A DNA stretch of 54,665 bases. Origin: Saprospiraceae bacterium (GTDB lineage: Bacteria > Bacteroidota > Bacteroidia > Chitinophagales > Saprospiraceae). A program made the position numbers and the translations under genes. Positions within the stretch are counted from its first letter, which is position 1, and every line of letters starts with the position of its first letter. Shown in pieces: positions 33,716 to 43,426 of this stretch. Where the stretch lies: NCBI GenBank assembly GCA_020630435.1, contig JAHDBJ010000032.1:1-54665 (forward strand). Reading direction: 5' to 3'. Below the pieces are notes generated by a model, which was not told the origin of the DNA, ran no database searches, and was given only the letters and a program-made list of their open reading frames with translations.

Positions 33716-35068
33716 ATGGATGTTTTTTCAAAATATCTAAATCAAAAAGTTGATATTGCTCCTCTGATAACGTTTAGGATTTTTTTTGGTCTTTTGATGT
33801 TGTTTAGTATCCTACGTTTTTGGTATCATGGATGGATCGAAAAGCTGTATTTAAACCCTACGTTTCATTTTAAATATTATGGTTTTGAATGGGTTCATGT
33901 CCCTGACAATTATACATATTTATTGTTTATTATTTGTGGGATTTCAGCTTTTCTTGTTGCTTTAGGTTATCAATATCGTTTGGCAATGCTTACTTTCTTC
34001 TTGTCCTTCACATATATAGAATTGATGGATAAGACAACTTATCTTAACCATTATTATTTTATTTCTAGTCTTAGTTTTTTACTCATTTTTTTGCCAGCAG
34101 GGCGGTATTTTTCCATGGACGCTATCAGAAAAAAAAATAGTAGTCGCTATATCCCTAGATGGAATATTGATGCAATAAAATTATTATTGGCTATCGTATA
34201 TATTTATGCAGGAGTTGCTAAGCTCAACTATGACTGGATGTATAATGCCATGCCTTTAAAAATTTGGTTGCCTTCTAAGTTTGATATTCCCTTCCTAGGC
34301 GACTTATTACAACAAACTTGGCTGCATTATGCTTTCAGTTGGGCTGGTATGTTATATGATGTGACGATTGTTTTCTTTTTACTTTATCGGCGAACACGAT
34401 GGCTTGGTTTTATGGCTGTAGTAGTGTTCCATCTTCTTACTAGAGTATTGTTTCCTATAGGTATGTTTCCTTACATTATGATTAGTGCGACACTAATTTT
34501 TTTCTCAGGAGAATGGCATCATCAATTATTAAGATTTTTCAATAAAATCATAGTTGGTTCAAAAAAATATTTAGCCAATCAAAAAGCATTAGAAGTTGAC
34601 GTTTCCCGTAAGGGACAACTGAAGCGGATGCTTATCTTTTCTTTTTTCATTATTCAAATCCTGTTGCCATGGCGTTATCTATGCTATCCTGGAAATGTAT
34701 TTTGGACGGAAGAGGGTTATCGTTTTTCTTGGAGAGTGATGTTGATGGAGAAGGCAGGTTACGCCAATTTTAAAATTGTAGATGCCAAATCAGGGAAACG
34801 GTTTTATGTAGACAATAGAGACTTTTTAAATTCTTTTCAAGAAAAACAAATGTCGACACAACCCGATTTTATTCTAGAATATGCCCACTATTTAGGTAAT
34901 CATTTTAAGCGTCAAGGTCATCAAAATGTACAAGTTTTTGTAGAAAGTTACGTAGCCTTGAATGGAAGAAAAAGCCGTCCATACATCGACCCAACAGTAG
35001 ATTTAATGAAGGAAAGAGAATCCTTTGAGCACAAAGATTGGATTTTACCATTTGAGACAAAAGATTAA
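33716..35068 (+). CDS. HTTM domain membrane protein (gamma-carboxylase homologue)
   Basis: 450 residues with about seven to eight membrane spans, including TFRIFFGLLMLFSILRFWYHGW, YTYLLFIICGISAFLVALGY, IKLLLAIVYIYAGVAKLNYDW and AVVVFHLLTRVLFPIGMFPYIMISATLIFF, then a soluble C-terminal third. It matches the HTTM family, membrane relatives of vitamin K-dependent gamma-carboxylase, with the conserved IYAGVAKLNYDW and VFHLLTRVLFPIGMFP. The bacterial role in iron operons is not established. It lies 12 bases after imelysin and 25 before the receptor. Confidence 0.9.
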   Translation: MDVFSKYLNQKVDIAPLITFRIFFGLLMLFSILRFWYHGWIEKLYLNPTFHFKYYGFEWVHVPDNYTYLLFIICGISAFLVALGYQYRLAMLTFFLSFTYIELMDKTTYLNHYYFISSLSFLLIFLPAGRYFSMDAIRKKNSSRYIPRWNIDAIKLLLAIVYIYAGVAKLNYDWMYNAMPLKIWLPSKFDIPFLGDLLQQTWLHYAFSWAGMLYDVTIVFFLLYRRTRWLGFMAVVVFHLLTRVLFPIGMFPYIMISATLIFFSGEWHHQLLRFFNKIIVGSKKYLANQKALEVDVSRKGQLKRMLIFSFFIIQILLPWRYLCYPGNVFWTEEGYRFSWRVMLMEKAGYANFKIVDAKSGKRFYVDNRDFLNSFQEKQMSTQPDFILEYAHYLGNHFKRQGHQNVQVFVESYVALNGRKSRPYIDPTVDLMKERESFEHKDWILPFETKD

Positions 35069-35093
35069 GTAAGAACTGAATTCAATTTTTGAA

Positions 35094-37595
35094 ATGAAAA
35101 CAAATTATAATACAAATTCACCTATGCTATTTCGTTACGCCATTCTAGTATTTATGCTATGTTATAATTCGTCAATTATAGCGCAATATACTTTTTCAGG
35201 AAAAATTATAGATAAGAAATCTAATTCAAGTATTGCAAATGCAGAGGTTTATAATCTAACAACGGGAGCATTTGTGTTGAGTGATGAAACTGGACAATTT
35301 GAGTTCAAAAACCTTGAAAATGGCTACCATGAAATAGCGATTTTCTCCTATGAATATGCGACATTAACGGAGAAGGTACTTGTAGAAAAAAATATAGAAA
35401 AGCAATTTGAATTGGAAGTTTTAGGCGTAGAACTCTCTGAAGTAGTGGTGAATGCTAGAAAGGAAGAACTATTTGCTTTGAAGCGTTTACGACCTGTAGA
35501 AGGCACATCTATATATGCAGGGAAAAAATCTGAGGTTGTGCTATTAGATTTGACTACAGGGAATTTAGCCAATAATAATAGCCGCCAGATCTATGCACAA
35601 ATTGTAGGACTCAATATATATGAAGGAAATGATGGTGGTTTACAATTAGGGATTGGTGGTAGAGGGCTTGATCCCAACAGAACAGCCAATTTTAATACTC
35701 GTCAAAACGGTTATGATATTAGCGCAGATGTACTTGGTTATCCAGAAAGTTATTATACGCCTCCAGCTGAAGCATTGAGTGAAATTCAGGTAGTAAGAGG
35801 AGCGGCTTCATTACAGTATGGAACACAGTTTGGAGGATTGATTAATTTTAAATTCTATGAACCACCTTATGGCGAAAAAGTAGAACTGATTAGCCGTCAA
35901 TCGATAGGTTCATTTGGATTGTTTAATACCTTTAATGCGGTTGGGGGGCATATTGGTAAATGGCGTTATTTTACCTATTATAATTATAAAAAAGGAGATG
36001 GTTATCGAGAGTACTCAGCCTTTGATGCACATAATTTTTTTGTTTCAGCAACCTATCAATTTAGTAAAAAAACTGCCTTGAGTGTAGAAGGAACGTACTT
36101 CAAATACTTGGCTCAACAAGCGGGCGGATTGACGGATGTACAATTTAACAATAATCCCCGTCAAAGCACAAGAACAAGAAATTGGTTTGAAGTAGATTGG
36201 AAATTATACAATCTCAAATTAAATCACCAATTCAATGAAAACTCAAAATTGAGCCTTAGCCTTTTTGCGCTTGATGCTCAACGCAATGCCCTAGGTTTCA
36301 GAGGCAATCCAACGAATCTCAATGAAAATCCGATAACCGCCTTAGATGAACAGTTGTCAGATGAAACGTATTTGATGCCTAGGGATTTAATAAAGAGTAC
36401 ATTTAAGAACTGGGGAGTAGAAACTAAGTTTTTGACGAAATACAAGTTGAAAGAAAAAAAGGCAGTTTTATTGCTAGGGGCAAAATATTATAATGCCAAT
36501 AATACATCTTTACAAGGAGCAGGTTCAAGAGGTGTAGAGGCTGATTTTACATTTTATAATGAATCTTATCCTGATTATGCGAATCAATCCAACTTTGAAT
36601 TTCCGAATTTAAATATAGCCCTTTTTGGAGAACATATATTTTATTTGAATGATAGATTGTCTATAACACCAGGGATACGTTACGAATATATAAAAACGGA
36701 AAGTGAGGGTGTTTATCAACAAGTTAATTATGATAATGCGGGCAATCCGATTGACCAAGAGATGTTTACAGATAATCGGAACTTGAAACGAAATTTTGTG
36801 TTATTTGGAATAGGAGCAAGTTATCAACCTAGTACGTCAATAGAGTTGTATGGGAATATTTCTCAGAATTACCGCTCTGTAACTTTTAGTGATATACGGG
36901 TGGTGAATCCTACATTTATTATTGATGAGGATATTTCGGATGAAAAAGGATTTACTACAGATATAGGGATTAGAGGGCGTTGGAAAAAAAATATTTCTTA
37001 TGATATTGGTGTCTTTAATATTTTATACAATGATAGAATTGGAATTATTATTAATGAGCGAGCCAATAGAGAACGGAAAAATATAGGTAAGGCTGTTATT
37101 TTTGGATTAGAGTCTTTTATAGATTTTAATATTGCTAGAATATTAAATTCGAAGCAGCAGCAATTTAAATTTAAATGGTTTATTAATAATGCCTTGACCC
37201 ATTCTAGATATATAGAGTCGGAAGAAAATAATGTAGAAGGAAAACAAGTAGAATTTATTCCTACCATTAATCTTAAAACGGGCATTCAAGTAGGTTATAA
37301 AGATGTATTATTAGCAACTCAGTTTACCTATCTAACAAAACAGTATACGGATGTGCAAAATTCTGCTACACCTGCTGCTGGAGATGCTCGAAGCGGTGTT
37401 ATTGGTGAAATACCAGCATACCATGTACTAGATTTATCCTTATCCTATAAATGGAAAATGCTGCGCCTTGAAACAGGTATTAATAATATTTTTGATACCG
37501 CCTATTTTACAAGGAGAGCGACGGGTTACCCTGGTCCAGGGATTATACCTTCTGATGGTCGAGGCTATTATTTGACCTTGGGTATTAAGTTGTAA
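35094..37595 (+). CDS. TonB-dependent outer-membrane receptor (FecA-like)
   Basis: 833 residues. The signal peptide ends SIIAQ. Residues about 31-115 are a carboxypeptidase-regulatory-like beta sandwich (YTFSGKIIDKKSNSSIANAEV). A plug domain follows (QIYAQIVGLNIYEGNDGG, EIQVVRGAASLQYGTQFGG), then a 22-strand barrel ending in GINNIFDTAYFTRRATGYPGPGIIPSDGRGYYLTLGIKL, the final Leu being normal. It is most like ferric-dicitrate receptors. Together with DUF4856, imelysin and HTTM it forms an iron-siderophore or ferric-chelate uptake operon controlled by the operator at 31295. Confidence 0.93.
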   Translation: MKTNYNTNSPMLFRYAILVFMLCYNSSIIAQYTFSGKIIDKKSNSSIANAEVYNLTTGAFVLSDETGQFEFKNLENGYHEIAIFSYEYATLTEKVLVEKNIEKQFELEVLGVELSEVVVNARKEELFALKRLRPVEGTSIYAGKKSEVVLLDLTTGNLANNNSRQIYAQIVGLNIYEGNDGGLQLGIGGRGLDPNRTANFNTRQNGYDISADVLGYPESYYTPPAEALSEIQVVRGAASLQYGTQFGGLINFKFYEPPYGEKVELISRQSIGSFGLFNTFNAVGGHIGKWRYFTYYNYKKGDGYREYSAFDAHNFFVSATYQFSKKTALSVEGTYFKYLAQQAGGLTDVQFNNNPRQSTRTRNWFEVDWKLYNLKLNHQFNENSKLSLSLFALDAQRNALGFRGNPTNLNENPITALDEQLSDETYLMPRDLIKSTFKNWGVETKFLTKYKLKEKKAVLLLGAKYYNANNTSLQGAGSRGVEADFTFYNESYPDYANQSNFEFPNLNIALFGEHIFYLNDRLSITPGIRYEYIKTESEGVYQQVNYDNAGNPIDQEMFTDNRNLKRNFVLFGIGASYQPSTSIELYGNISQNYRSVTFSDIRVVNPTFIIDEDISDEKGFTTDIGIRGRWKKNISYDIGVFNILYNDRIGIIINERANRERKNIGKAVIFGLESFIDFNIARILNSKQQQFKFKWFINNALTHSRYIESEENNVEGKQVEFIPTINLKTGIQVGYKDVLLATQFTYLTKQYTDVQNSATPAAGDARSGVIGEIPAYHVLDLSLSYKWKMLRLETGINNIFDTAYFTRRATGYPGPGIIPSDGRGYYLTLGIKL

Positions 37596-37599
37596 TTTT

Positions 37600-38133
37600 T
37601 TACCATTCGTCAATTAGGGTTTGTACCAAACAACATTCGTTAGCGGTTTTATCTGTATATATATTATCCCATTTTAATGTTCCATCATTATGTTTATAAA
37701 AAACACGGTAGTAACCTTTCTCTAATTGTGCTAAATTAATTTGGACAAGGTTTGAATTGATTTGATTGTTCATGATTTCTGCTTGAGCTAGATCCGATTC
37801 GAGATACGTAAATGTAGGAGTGAGTGCTTCAAAATCAGTATCTTCAAAATCAGTATTTTTAGTAGCGGGTAGTATCCAAATTTCTTCTAGATTACTTTGG
37901 GAAGAAATGGTCAAAACATCTACCGCAGGATTTGGAAAGATGAAAATATTGGGGGTATATACATTAGGATTACCGATTTGACCAATAGGACTTCCATTAG
38001 CATCACGAAGATTAATACCTGTTACAATATCTAGAGCTTCATGGCTTGGCGTCTCACTATTTGGTGTATCGCTTGAATTGTCCTCACAAGATAATGTGAA
38101 TAGGATAGATAATATTAAAATGAATGTACGCAT
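37600..38133 (-). CDS. Lipoprotein with a type A sorting-tail-like segment
   Basis: 177 residues. Signal peptide with lipobox TLSC (Cys near residue 16), then a Ser/Asn-rich linker. The segment IFIFPNPAVDVLTI in the middle looks like the start of the type IX secretion 'Por' C-terminal sorting domain (NPxxDxLxI), followed by beta strands ending ISLAQLEKGYYRVFYKHN in the same pattern. The true domain is normally at the C terminus of a large secreted protein, so this is probably a lipid-anchored relative. It converges on the TonB receptor with a gap of 4 bases. Confidence 0.65.
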   Translation of the reverse strand: MRTFILILSILFTLSCEDNSSDTPNSETPSHEALDIVTGINLRDANGSPIGQIGNPNVYTPNIFIFPNPAVDVLTISSQSNLEEIWILPATKNTDFEDTDFEALTPTFTYLESDLAQAEIMNNQINSNLVQINLAQLEKGYYRVFYKHNDGTLKWDNIYTDKTANECCLVQTLIDEW

Positions 38134-38150
38134 ATTTATAATATTAAGTC

Positions 38151-38560
38151 GGGGTGTTCAGAAGTAGCCTAAATATTTGAAAAACAGGGATTTATTTCGT
38201 GTTTTGATGCAAATAAATACCCCGAAAATGCTGTTGTATAGGAAAAATGGGGTATTCAAACTCTGTTGAGCATGAAAATACAAAGAATTAGCGAGTATCA
38301 AGGCATTTTAGGCTTTCCAAATCTGCAAGATACCCATCACGACTATTTTACGTCCTTTTTAGGGGGGAACTTAGGAAAAATCTATCAAGCTCTTCCTTGG
38401 CAAGAATTAGTCCAAGTACTAGAGCTAAAAGATTATAAAAAAGAACCTCCTAGTCAAAAAATATTAGGCGAGCATTGGTTGCCTTACTGTGAGGACTTGG
38501 AAAGTATGACTTGTGATGCGACTTGTTATGAATCCTATGCCCTTACTACTGAATATGCCT
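38151..38560 (+). mobile_element. Internally deleted insertion sequence
   Basis: The left end GGGGTGTTCAGAAGTA (38151-38166) and the complement of 38545-38560 (GGCATATTCAGTAGTA) match at 12 of 16 bases, as imperfect terminal inverted repeats. Between them lies a transposase gene that has lost two internal blocks. The element is about 410 bp and cannot move without a helper. The exact ends are an estimate. Confidence 0.6.
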
Positions 38561-38580
38561 ACTTAGCTATATTTGCTTGA
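38272..38580 (+). pseudogene. Transposase remnant with internal deletions
   Basis: 102 codons from ATG 38272. Residues 1-65 are the N-terminal domain of a Bacteroidota DDE transposase (IQRISEYQGILGFPNLQDTH, FLGGNLGKIYQALPWQELVQ). They are joined in frame, after DYKKEPPS, to a mid-protein block (LGEHWLPYCEDLESMTCDATCYESY) carrying the first catalytic Asp region, then to a short unrelated tail. The full gene should be several times longer, so the remnant cannot be an active transposase. Its last codons overlap the histidine kinase stop. Confidence 0.75.
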
Positions 38581-40462
38581 GCAAACTTAATAAAGGTATT
38601 TGAATATTTACTCTTGTCCCTGTTGGTTTATTTTTTTCATCTTTTTTATCGATGGTTTCAACTAGGAGTTCTCCTTCTTCAGAATCTTTGAGTAATTTGA
38701 GTCGCTGTAAGGTAACAATTGTTCCTAGTGAACGGTGTGCTTTTTCGCTAGATACACGTTTAAGAGCCTTGTCTCTACCAATACCATTATCTTCTACGAC
38801 ACAAAGGATAGTTTGTTCGTCCTTCAAACTAAAATCTATGCTAATTTTACCATTTTCTACATCTCGAACACCGTGTAAAATCGCATTTTCAATATAGGGT
38901 TGGATAACCATAGGCGGCACCCCCATTATATCTTCTTCGATTTCTGGGTTTACTTTAATGGAATAGGTGAATTCATCTCTAAAACGTACTTGTTCTAGTG
39001 CTAAGTAATCCATTAAAAAATTGATTTCTTCTTCTAGGGAAATGGCTTTTTGTTCTGAATTTTCGAGGATGGTTCGAATCAATCTAGCAAATTTCGACAA
39101 GTACAACTCCGCTGCGTTGCTATCATTCTCAGAAATATATTTCTGTATCGAATTAAGGCAATTAAAGATAAAATGAGGATTCATCTGCGCTCTTAGAGCC
39201 TTAAGTTGCAGCTCTGTGGCTTGTAATCTAAAGATTTGAGCCATTCTTTCTTTTTTCTCTGCTTCATATTTGATTTGCAATTCGGAAAAAGCCCTTGCTT
39301 TTTCCTCATTAATTAGTTTCTCTCTAGCCTGGCTATACGACAATTGGTAGTTATATGCTTGCTTAAAATCCTGCTGTTTTTCAAAAAAGATAGCCATATC
39401 CCGATAAATGACCGAACATTGTTGTTGATCATTATACTTTTCTGCAAACTCTATTGCACTTAAAAAATACTTCAATGCATTCTCATTATCTCCTATTTCT
39501 GCAAAGAGTAAAGCAATATTTCTTTCCAGAGCTGCAAAGTTATAATCGTCATCTAAACCCGATTCTTGATGATAAATTTCTTCGGCAATATCAAACATTT
39601 TTAAAGCATCGTCAAAACGACGTTGAGCCGCATAGATTTGTCCTAGATTTCCATATGCTCCAGCTTTAGTATATCTGCTTTTATCTTCGTGTTCTTCATT
39701 GATGATTTTTTTAAAATAATAAATCGCTGTATCATAATTACCTGCGGCACTATACGTATCCCCTAGGTGCAAATAATGCCATGTCAATCTAGAATAAATT
39801 TTGTATTTCTCACAAATTTCAATTGTACTTTTATAGTATTTAATACTTTCTTTAAAGTTCTCAATTCTATAATAGACCCATCCCAGACCACTATATACTA
39901 GCGATAAAAAATAATTGTCATCAATACTTCGTTCGTTAATTTCAAACAGAATTTTTTCTGCATCAAGTAATAAAATTGCAGCTTCTTTGTCTTCTCCTTT
40001 TCTTGTTTTTAAGTATCCTTCCCTACAAAGTATCCTTGCCTTTAATGTTGCAGAATTGATTTGATTGAGAAAAGCTTTTGCTTTATTTAAATATTCAATA
40101 GCCCCTTTATTATTTTTAATATTCATATAAGTGCCCGTCATATCTACATATAACTCTGCCAAGAGCTTTTTATGTTCTAGGGGTACTAAAATATTTTCTG
40201 CAAGATGTAGATCCTGTAAAGCAGACTCATAATAATAGATTGAATTTTTAATAAATCCTCTACGATGAATTGCTTTAGCTTCTTGAATTCGATTTTTTAA
40301 CTTTTGAGCTATTGTTAATTGTTCCTCTAAGAGTGATTTAGAAAGTTCAACATCCGTATATATCAACTCACTAGTCAAGCGATCTAAGATGTCTAGTTTA
40401 TCTACATCTGTAGGGGTTTGTCTTAACTGTTGTTTAAAAAATTTAACCTTTGCTTGATTCAC
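38567..40462 (-). CDS. Cytosolic TPR-containing sensor histidine kinase (LytS type)
   Basis: 631 residues. The N-terminal 380 residues are tetratricopeptide repeats (for example YYRIENFKESIKYYKSTIEICE, AAGNYDTAIYYFKKIINEE, AQRRFDDALKMFDIAEEIY). A coiled coil follows (about 385-430), then a LytS-type His_kinase domain: the phosphoacceptor His in ALRAQMNPHFIFNCLNSIQ and the ATPase domain with YIENAILHGV and CVVEDNGIGRD. No signal peptide or membrane span is seen, unlike most TPR-LytS kinases of Bacteroidota, so it should sense an intracellular partner. No LytTR response regulator is adjacent. Confidence 0.9.
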   Translation of the reverse strand: MNQAKVKFFKQQLRQTPTDVDKLDILDRLTSELIYTDVELSKSLLEEQLTIAQKLKNRIQEAKAIHRRGFIKNSIYYYESALQDLHLAENILVPLEHKKLLAELYVDMTGTYMNIKNNKGAIEYLNKAKAFLNQINSATLKARILCREGYLKTRKGEDKEAAILLLDAEKILFEINERSIDDNYFLSLVYSGLGWVYYRIENFKESIKYYKSTIEICEKYKIYSRLTWHYLHLGDTYSAAGNYDTAIYYFKKIINEEHEDKSRYTKAGAYGNLGQIYAAQRRFDDALKMFDIAEEIYHQESGLDDDYNFAALERNIALLFAEIGDNENALKYFLSAIEFAEKYNDQQQCSVIYRDMAIFFEKQQDFKQAYNYQLSYSQAREKLINEEKARAFSELQIKYEAEKKERMAQIFRLQATELQLKALRAQMNPHFIFNCLNSIQKYISENDSNAAELYLSKFARLIRTILENSEQKAISLEEEINFLMDYLALEQVRFRDEFTYSIKVNPEIEEDIMGVPPMVIQPYIENAILHGVRDVENGKISIDFSLKDEQTILCVVEDNGIGRDKALKRVSSEKAHRSLGTIVTLQRLKLLKDSEEGELLVETIDKKDEKNKPTGTRVNIQIPLLSLLKQI

Positions 40463-40492
40463 ATTAATTCGGTTTAGTGGTTTTCTTAAGAC

Positions 40493-43189
40493 TTATTTTA
40501 GTTTATAAGCATATACTCCTGCTCCATCTGCTACAACTAGTGTATTCCGCCCTTCCCTGAATAAGTCTCCTACTTCAAATTCTCCTGTCCCTGCTAGTGG
40601 AAAATCAGGATATAACTGACCTTTATTATCCATTAAATAGATTTTATGCTTACTAGCATTATAAGTTGCAATATACGATTTTAGACTTCCTTTTGGTTTA
40701 ACAGCGAAGACATTGTCTTGGTTTTCTTCAAATATATAAGAAAAATATTCTTTAAACTTATTATTTTCATCATAATAATATACAGAAAGGTGTTTTCCAC
40801 TTAATGTAATGTAGTCTTTGCGTTGATCACCTACAATATCAGCATAGGCAAATTTTACATTTTCACGTTTTTTTGGACTAATCCCCAAGTTAAACTTCTT
40901 CCCAGCAAAATTTATAACCCTGGCTTTTCCTTCTTTGCCTGCAACCACAACCCTCTGGTAAGGGGAAGTACTAATATCTATTCCAAATTTTGAATTCGTT
41001 GTGGTTTTTAATTTCACACTTGGAAAATGTTTTTCTCCTTGTCGTGTAAAAAAGTTGATTTTACCATTTTTGTCTAGAGCAACTACGTAATCCTTTCGAT
41101 TTAGTAATACGTGTTGTAAAGGTTGTTCAATTTCTCCCACTCTCAAGTTAGGATTCCATCCCTGTATTGGACGACCATCTTTTTTATACCCATAGATATT
41201 TTTATTCTTACAGGCCACATAGTAGCTATAGTCTTTATCATTAAAATAATCGACCAATAATAGTCCATTCGTAGCATGGCTACTCAATTTTATAGGAAAA
41301 TTGGGTAATGGATTTCCATTATAATCCAATAAGTGGATATTTTCTTTTGTATTGAATAAGAATTGTAACTGCCCATTTTTAAAATAATCAATCTGATAAA
41401 TATCCGAAATGATGGGACTTTCCAAATATTTTTTCCACTTTATTTTTCCTCCATTTCCAATTAGATAAATATTGCTTTGTTCATCTTGAATAAAAATTTC
41501 GTACTCTTTGGTTTTGATATTCTTGACTACTTTTGGAGGGATAGAAGCATTGGATTGTAAATCTGTTCGCCATATAATGCTTGTTTCTTTTTTTATTGAA
41601 GAAGGGATATATTGAATATTCCCTTTAATAAAGAATCCTTTATCGGAACTTTGGAGTGCAAATCCTATCGTATTAAATTTCTGGTACGGAGCTAGTAATT
41701 CTGTCAAGGCCTCCAAGGACATTTCTTTCAAATAAGCCTTATACAACTGCAGTAAAATTGTTGGATTGATATAATAAAATGCTTGAATATTGGATGGGAA
41801 TTGTTGCTGAAATGCTAAAAAATCTGGTTCTCTATTTAATGTTTCTCCTATAATATATTTATCGATCCATACTTTAAGTGTCGTTTCTGAATTGGCAAAA
41901 ATAACATAATCATCAATAATCGTATAATAAGGTTTTTGCAGACTACCTTGTTCTTCTCCTAGAATTCCTTTAAATAGATTAACTGCTAAGAGTCTTTTCA
42001 ATTGGTATGTTTGGTATTCTACTGTATCCAAAATACCTGCTGTTTCTGCAAATTCTGCTAATAAATCACTAGCAAATTCAATATCTTTTGCTTTGAAAAC
42101 TATACATTTTTCAGAATCATAGTTGGTAGATGTTGGTTCATAAAGAACGCTAGCAAAATTATTGGCTGCCCAAGGTATGATATAATTAGCGAAATCAGAT
42201 TTATGATGAATGCCTACATCTATCCCAAAAGCCTTGATATTATCTATACTATAAAAGGCAAGCACTGCTGAATTATTAGGAAGTACTTTTGTCATTTCAA
42301 AAACGCCCCCTCGATTTTGCAGATTAAGAGTCGTAAAAAATCTATGTCCTGTATTGGGAAATAATCGTCCCCTTAATTTTATATGTTGTGCGGATAGATC
42401 AATATTCAGTCCGATCCAATCTATTGCGTTTCCAATGGTGTTTATTGCTCTTTTTTTATCATTTTTAATAATATTAGAAAGCAAAAAATTCATATTCTCT
42501 GGCTTACAATATATAGCTAAATGACTATCATCATTCAATTGTGCTTCAAGTTGTTGGAGGCTTGATTCTCTAGCATAACTATTATGGTATTGATGTACTT
42601 GGTTTATTGCATCTTCTACTAAAAAAGAACGACGACCTACTAGGATTAGGTTTTTAAATGTACTTAGTGCAAAAGAACGACCATTTTTGAGTTTGATTTG
42701 ATAGACTTTTTCATCCTGAAAAGTAGAAAAATCTACTTTATGTCCCTTAGAGGTTAACTCGTCTAGCAACTCTTCTTTGAATACTTTTTTATATTGTTCT
42801 ACTATGTATATATAATCAAATCCTTTAGAACCATTAACTTGTAATGCAGCAAGGATGCGACAATTTTTGAACATATCATTTTTAAATGATTCATTCTGAA
42901 AAAATAAAGTATCTATATCTGCTACATCTCTCTGGATTTTTTGAACAAAATCCATTTCCTTGAGGGTTTCCTTAAAGTTTGTTCTTGAAACTTTAGCTTG
43001 AATACTATCCAATTGATTAAATTCCAAAATAAGTGCCGCATTGGTTGGAACAGCTTCATAAGCACATACCTTATAAAAAGGCAATCGAATGTATTTATAG
43101 ACCACAAAAATAATTAATGCGACCCCGATAATGCTACTAATAGCCAACAAGGGGGTTTTATATTTTTTCCAAGTTGTTTGATCTTGCAT
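40493..43189 (-). CDS. DUF3352-type membrane-anchored protein with beta-propeller-like C terminus
   Basis: 898 residues. One N-terminal membrane span (LLAISSIIGVALIIFVVYKYI) anchors an extracytoplasmic region. Residues about 40-540 match DUF3352 (CAYEAVPTNAALILEFNQLDSIQAKV, FALSTFKNLILVGRR, STNYDSEKCIVFKAKD). Residues about 555-898 are repeated beta blades of PQQ/VCBS character (SNIYLIGNGGKIKWKKYLE, KNIYGYKKDGRPIQGWNPN, HKIYLMDNKGQLYPDFPLAG). Function is unknown. It lies 30 bases upstream of the kinase on the same strand, so the two are likely co-transcribed. Confidence 0.8.
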   Translation of the reverse strand: MQDQTTWKKYKTPLLAISSIIGVALIIFVVYKYIRLPFYKVCAYEAVPTNAALILEFNQLDSIQAKVSRTNFKETLKEMDFVQKIQRDVADIDTLFFQNESFKNDMFKNCRILAALQVNGSKGFDYIYIVEQYKKVFKEELLDELTSKGHKVDFSTFQDEKVYQIKLKNGRSFALSTFKNLILVGRRSFLVEDAINQVHQYHNSYARESSLQQLEAQLNDDSHLAIYCKPENMNFLLSNIIKNDKKRAINTIGNAIDWIGLNIDLSAQHIKLRGRLFPNTGHRFFTTLNLQNRGGVFEMTKVLPNNSAVLAFYSIDNIKAFGIDVGIHHKSDFANYIIPWAANNFASVLYEPTSTNYDSEKCIVFKAKDIEFASDLLAEFAETAGILDTVEYQTYQLKRLLAVNLFKGILGEEQGSLQKPYYTIIDDYVIFANSETTLKVWIDKYIIGETLNREPDFLAFQQQFPSNIQAFYYINPTILLQLYKAYLKEMSLEALTELLAPYQKFNTIGFALQSSDKGFFIKGNIQYIPSSIKKETSIIWRTDLQSNASIPPKVVKNIKTKEYEIFIQDEQSNIYLIGNGGKIKWKKYLESPIISDIYQIDYFKNGQLQFLFNTKENIHLLDYNGNPLPNFPIKLSSHATNGLLLVDYFNDKDYSYYVACKNKNIYGYKKDGRPIQGWNPNLRVGEIEQPLQHVLLNRKDYVVALDKNGKINFFTRQGEKHFPSVKLKTTTNSKFGIDISTSPYQRVVVAGKEGKARVINFAGKKFNLGISPKKRENVKFAYADIVGDQRKDYITLSGKHLSVYYYDENNKFKEYFSYIFEENQDNVFAVKPKGSLKSYIATYNASKHKIYLMDNKGQLYPDFPLAGTGEFEVGDLFREGRNTLVVADGAGVYAYKLK

Positions 43190-43265
43190 AATTACACTGA
43201 CTTGATAAATCGTCGAAGTAAAGGATAAACCTAATTTTTAAAGATGTGGGACTTTTATTACAAAA

Positions 43266-43280
43266 AAATGAAAATCATTT
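43266..43280. promoter_or_regulatory. Fur-box-like palindrome
   Basis: AAATGA-AAA-TCATTT is a perfect 6+6 palindrome. Its core AATGAAAATCATT matches 12 of 13 bases of the core of the enterobacterial Fur consensus (AATGATAATCATT). It lies in the 237-bp divergent gap between the DUF3352 and DUF423 genes. No other regulatory or coding feature is visible in that gap. Confidence 0.35.
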
Positions 43281-43426
43281 GATATAAAAAAACTAATATT
43301 GAAGTTATTAGACTTTATTTCTATTAACTAGTTCAAGTTAGGCTTTTATTTGAAGTATATTTAAGATTTAAAATACCATAAATCAATGCCTTAAATAGTT
43401 GACTAAACATTTAAACTTCATAATAT

